Assembly: GCF_900177275.1 (NCBI RefSeq)
Contig: NZ_FXAG01000007.1
Coordinates: 122,879 to 186,878 of the forward strand
Length of the DNA stretch: 64,000 nucleotides
Origin: Pseudogulbenkiania subflava DSM 22618
Lineage (GTDB): Bacteria; Pseudomonadota; Gammaproteobacteria; Burkholderiales; Chromobacteriaceae
Reading direction: 5' to 3'
A program made the position numbers and the translations under genes. Below the pieces are notes generated by a model that ran no database searches, was not told the DNA's origin, and worked only from the letters and a program-made list of their open reading frames with translations. This document shows, one piece after another, positions 61,217 to 64,000 of this stretch (positions are counted from its first letter, which is position 1; each line of letters opens with the position of its first letter).

Positions 61217-63523
61217 ATGTTGCCTAGCATTGCCCGCCGCCTCGCGGCAGAACTCAACGTCCGCGAAGCCCAGGTGGCTGCCACGGTCGAACTGATCGAC
61301 GGTGGCGCCACCGTTCCCTTCATCGCCCGCTACCGCAAGGAAGTCACCGGCGGGCTCGACGACACCCAGCTGCGCACGCTGGACGAGCGCCTGCGCTATT
61401 TGCGCGAACTCGATGAGCGTCGCGACGCCATCCTCAACAGCATCGCCGAGCAGGGCAAGCTCACCCCCGAGCTGCAGGCCGCGCTGTACGGTGCCGACAA
61501 CAAAACCACGCTGGAAGACCTCTACCTTCCCTACAAGCCCAAGCGTCGCACCAAGGCCCAGATCGCCCGCGAGGCCGGGCTCGAACCGTTGGCCGAAAGC
61601 CTGCTGGCCGATCCGTCGCAAGACCCGTCGGCCGCGGCCGAGGCTTACGTCGACGCCGGCAAGGGCGTTGCCGATGCCAAGGCCGCGCTCGACGGCGCCC
61701 GTGCCATCCTGATCGAACGCTTCGCCGAAGACGCCGAACTGCTCGGCCGTCTGCGCGACAAGCTGTGGAGCGAGGGCGAGCTCGCCGCCAGCGTGGTGGC
61801 CGGCAAGGAGGAAGAGGGCGCCAAGTTCTCCGACTACTTCGCGCACCGCGAACCGATCCGCTCCACCCCCTCGCACCGCGCGTTGGCGCTGCTGCGCGGC
61901 CGTAACGAGGGCGTGCTCAGTGTCTCGGTCAAATATCAGCCGGATGAGACGCCGATCACCGAGCGTTCCGCCTACGAGCAGCTCATCGCCGCCCATGTCG
62001 GCGTGCACGACGCCGGCCGCCCGGCCGACAAGTGGCTGCTCGACACCGTGCGTCTGACCTGGCGCGCCAAGATCTTCCTGTCGCTCGAGCTGGAACTGGT
62101 CGCGCGCGTCAAGGAAGCCGCCGACGCCGAAGCCATCAAGGTGTTTTCGGCCAACCTGCACGACCTGCTGCTGGCCGCGCCGGCTGGCCAGCGCCCGACA
62201 TTGGGCCTCGACCCGGGCTTGCGCACCGGCACCAAGGTCGCGGTGGTCGACAATACCGGCAAGCTGGTCGCCACCACTACCATCTACCCGCACGCCCCGC
62301 GTAACGACTGGGATCGTTCCATCGCCGAACTGGCCGTGCTGGCGGCACGCCACAAGGTCGAGCTGATTGCCATCGGCAACGGCACCGCCAGCCGCGAAAC
62401 CGACAAGCTGGCGCAAGATCTGATCAAGCTCCACCCCGAACTCGGTCTGACCAAGATCGTGGTGTCCGAAGCCGGCGCCTCGGTGTACTCGGCCTCTGAG
62501 CTGGCCGCCAAGGAATTCCCCGACCTCGACGTCAGCCTGCGCGGTGCCGTTTCCATTGCTCGTCGTCTGCAGGATCCGCTGGCCGAATTGGTCAAGATCG
62601 ATCCCAAGTCGATCGGCGTTGGCCAGTACCAGCACGACGTCAACCAGAGTCAGTTGGCCCGCGCGTTGGACGGCGTGGTCGAAGACGGCGTGAACGCCGT
62701 CGGCGTCGACGTCAACACTGCCTCCGTGCCGCTGCTGGCCCGGGTGTCCGGCCTCAATTCCACGCTGGCCGCCAATATCGTCAGCTACCGCGACCAGAAC
62801 GGCGCCTTCCGCACCCGCAGCCAACTGCTCAAGGTACTGCGCCTGGGCGAGAAGACCTTCGAGCAGGCCGCCGGCTTCCTGCGCATCAGCAACGGCGACA
62901 ACCCGCTCGATGCCTCCTCGGTGCACCCCGAAGCCTACCCGGTGGTGGAAAAGATCGTCGCCCGCTGTGGGCGTGAGGTGAAATCGCTGCTCGGCGATGG
63001 CGCTTTTCTCAAGACGCTCAAGCCGCACGACTACACCGACGAGCGTTTCGGCGTGCCCACCGTCATGGACATCCTGAAGGAACTGGACAAGCCGGGTCGC
63101 GACCCGCGTCCCGAGTTCAAGACCGCTACCTTCCAGGAGGGCGTGGAAGACCTGAAAGACCTGGTGCCCGGCATGGTGCTGGAAGGCGTGGTCACCAACG
63201 TCACCAATTTCGGCGCCTTCGTCGACATCGGCGTGCACCAGGACGGGCTGGTGCATATCTCGGCGCTGTCCAACAAGTTCATCGACGACCCGCGCAAGGT
63301 GGTCAAGGCCGGCGACGTGGTCAAGGTCAAGGTGCAGGAAGTCGATGTCAAACGCCGCCGCATCGCACTGACCATGCGGCTCGACGACGAAGTCGGCGCA
63401 AGCTCGCGCGCATCGTCATCCCGTTCCGATGCCCCGCGTGGACGTGACAGCCGCAAGCCTGCGGCGCAGCCGGCGGGCGATACCGCCATGGCGGCCGCCT
63501 TCGCCAAACTGCGCCAGCGCTAG
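61217..63523 (+). CDS. tex: RNA-binding transcription accessory protein Tex
   Basis: A 768-residue nucleic-acid-binding protein: an N-terminal Tex domain ([20 protein letters not shown]), a YqgF/RNase H-like domain ([15 protein letters not shown]), a helix-hairpin-helix region and an S1 domain ([20 protein letters not shown]). Involved in transcription and toxin expression in other bacteria. It contains two decamer copies (61588-61597, 62146-62155). Confidence 0.95.
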   Translation: MLPSIARRLAAELNVREAQVAATVELIDGGATVPFIARYRKEVTGGLDDTQLRTLDERLRYLRELDERRDAILNSIAEQGKLTPELQAALYGADNKTTLEDLYLPYKPKRRTKAQIAREAGLEPLAESLLADPSQDPSAAAEAYVDAGKGVADAKAALDGARAILIERFAEDAELLGRLRDKLWSEGELAASVVAGKEEEGAKFSDYFAHREPIRSTPSHRALALLRGRNEGVLSVSVKYQPDETPITERSAYEQLIAAHVGVHDAGRPADKWLLDTVRLTWRAKIFLSLELELVARVKEAADAEAIKVFSANLHDLLLAAPAGQRPTLGLDPGLRTGTKVAVVDNTGKLVATTTIYPHAPRNDWDRSIAELAVLAARHKVELIAIGNGTASRETDKLAQDLIKLHPELGLTKIVVSEAGASVYSASELAAKEFPDLDVSLRGAVSIARRLQDPLAELVKIDPKSIGVGQYQHDVNQSQLARALDGVVEDGVNAVGVDVNTASVPLLARVSGLNSTLAANIVSYRDQNGAFRTRSQLLKVLRLGEKTFEQAAGFLRISNGDNPLDASSVHPEAYPVVEKIVARCGREVKSLLGDGAFLKTLKPHDYTDERFGVPTVMDILKELDKPGRDPRPEFKTATFQEGVEDLKDLVPGMVLEGVVTNVTNFGAFVDIGVHQDGLVHISALSNKFIDDPRKVVKAGDVVKVKVQEVDVKRRRIALTMRLDDEVGASSRASSSRSDAPRGRDSRKPAAQPAGDTAMAAAFAKLRQR

Positions 63524-63554
63524 GTCGTTTCGGCCTGTCTGGTGCCGCCAAACG

Positions 63555-63587
63555 ACGCCGCCCACTGATTGCGTGGGCGGCGTTTTT
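63555..63587 (+). terminator. Intrinsic terminator after tex
   Basis: ACGCCGCCCAC (63555-63565) pairs perfectly with GTGGGCGGCGT (63573-63583), followed by TTTTC. It separates tex from the rRNA operon promoter 74 bp downstream. Confidence 0.88.
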
Positions 63588-63660
63588 CAATTTTGTCATT
63601 GCTCGTCAGTGGCTTATCTATAATCATAGTAGGAAAGAGAACATTTCCTCTCAAAAAGTG

Positions 63661-63689
63661 TTGACGGCCGTTTCTGGGGTGGGTATAGT
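63661..63689 (+). promoter_or_regulatory. rRNA operon promoter
   Basis: TTGACG, a 17-bp spacer and TATAGT form a near-consensus sigma-70 promoter at 63661-63689, about 170 bp before the 16S gene. GC-rich sequence around the start site fits a stringently controlled rRNA promoter. Confidence 0.85.
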
Positions 63690-63735
63690 TCGCCTCCTCA
63701 GCTGACGCAGCGACGGAAACAACGCAGTCAGCACC

Positions 63736-63746
63736 GCTCTTTAACA
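63736..63746 (+). promoter_or_regulatory. boxA antitermination site of the rRNA leader
   Basis: GCTCTTTAACA matches the rRNA boxA that recruits Nus factors. It is followed by a small hairpin (TCGGC-AAA-GCCGA), probably the boxB equivalent. It lies 47 bp after the promoter. Confidence 0.8.
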
Positions 63747-63857
63747 GACAGAATAACCGATAGGTGTGAGTGCTCGGCAAAGCCGACACTTGCACTGCAA
63801 GACAGGAAGTATCTCGATATTTCTTTGATCTTGCGTGCCAAAAATTGCTATGAGATT

Positions 63858-64000
63858 GAACTGAAGAGTTTGATCCTGGCTCAGATTGAACGCTGGCGGC
63901 ATGCTTTACACATGCAAGTCGAACGGTAACAGGGGCTTCGGCCTGCTGACGAGTGGCGAACGGGTGAGTAATGCGTCGGAACGCACCGAGTAATGGGGGA
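63858..64000 (+). rRNA. rrs: 16S ribosomal RNA (5' end only)
   Basis: GAAGAGTTTGATCCTGGCTC is the universal 16S 5' region; by alignment to E. coli numbering the mature end is near 63858. GGCGGCATGCTTTACACATG and GAGTAATGCGTCGGAACG fit betaproteobacteria of the Neisseriales. The gene runs off the right edge. Confidence 0.97.

Noticed and set aside
60668..63256. An 862-codon minus-strand frame opposite tex and the DMT gene
   Set aside because: Spans three plus-strand genes and has shadow-type composition.
1..64000. CRISPR arrays, tRNA genes, prophage or complete insertion sequences
   Set aside because: No regularly spaced direct repeats, cloverleaf sequences, integrase, transposase or phage structural genes were recognised.

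Overview
The window is a gene-dense, high-GC (about 65% by eye) stretch of a betaproteobacterial chromosome. The gene order (rpoE-rseABC-mucD, lepA-lepB-DUF4845-rnc-era-recO-pdxJ-acpS-nagZ) is a classic betaproteobacterial housekeeping block. The first 143 bases of a 16S rRNA gene at the right edge read like Neisseriales, most likely Chromobacteriaceae. That placement is inference; no database search was possible. No prophage, intact insertion sequence, CRISPR array or tRNA was seen.

Layout. 1-2.6 kb (minus): potassium pump genes kdpF-kdpA-kdpB, kdpB cut by the edge, with an extra one-helix small protein gene in front. 3.0-4.9 kb: a Cache-domain chemoreceptor. 5.5-9.8 kb: an unusual signalling pair, a soluble HDOD-histidine kinase followed by a receiver-PAS-GGDEF-EAL protein. 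10-13.7 kb: an MFS exporter divergent from a LysR regulator, then an AstE/AspA-like metallohydrolase. 13.7-18.5 kb: an iron-sulfur type uracil-DNA glycosylase, a DMT exporter, a small monooxygenase, a DnaQ-like exonuclease, peptide deformylase and a solute-binding protein. 18.7-26.6 kb (minus): the full methylcitrate cycle prpB-prpC-acnD-prpF-prpD. 26.9-31.1 kb: the sigma-E envelope stress operon. 31.2-39.5 kb: translation, secretion, RNA processing and cofactor genes. 39.7-46.1 kb (minus): two tandem HD-GYP-like proteins lacking the HD dyad, and the helicase HrpA. 46.3-51.5 kb (minus): sulfate uptake sbp-cysT-cysW-cysA with cysB. 51.7-56.7 kb (minus): a second chemoreceptor and ackA-pta. 57.2-63.5 kb: a Rieske oxygenase-like protein, two tandem DMT exporters, a SpoIIAA-like protein and Tex. 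63.6-64 kb: an rRNA promoter, boxA and the start of 16S rRNA.

Two sequence signals are not explained by the genes. First, the decamer TTCGGCCAAC occurs 16 times by my reading, where base composition predicts about 0.14. Four copies are intergenic and three of those sit in hairpins. In coding genes it forces non-preferred codons. It behaves like a DNA uptake sequence but does not resemble the known Neisseriaceae uptake words. Second, a dispersed hairpin repeat of roughly 80-165 bp (4 copies, one truncated) keeps its fold through a compensatory base change. One copy splits kdpA from kdpB and one has been read into the 3' end of cysT, adding about 50 residues.
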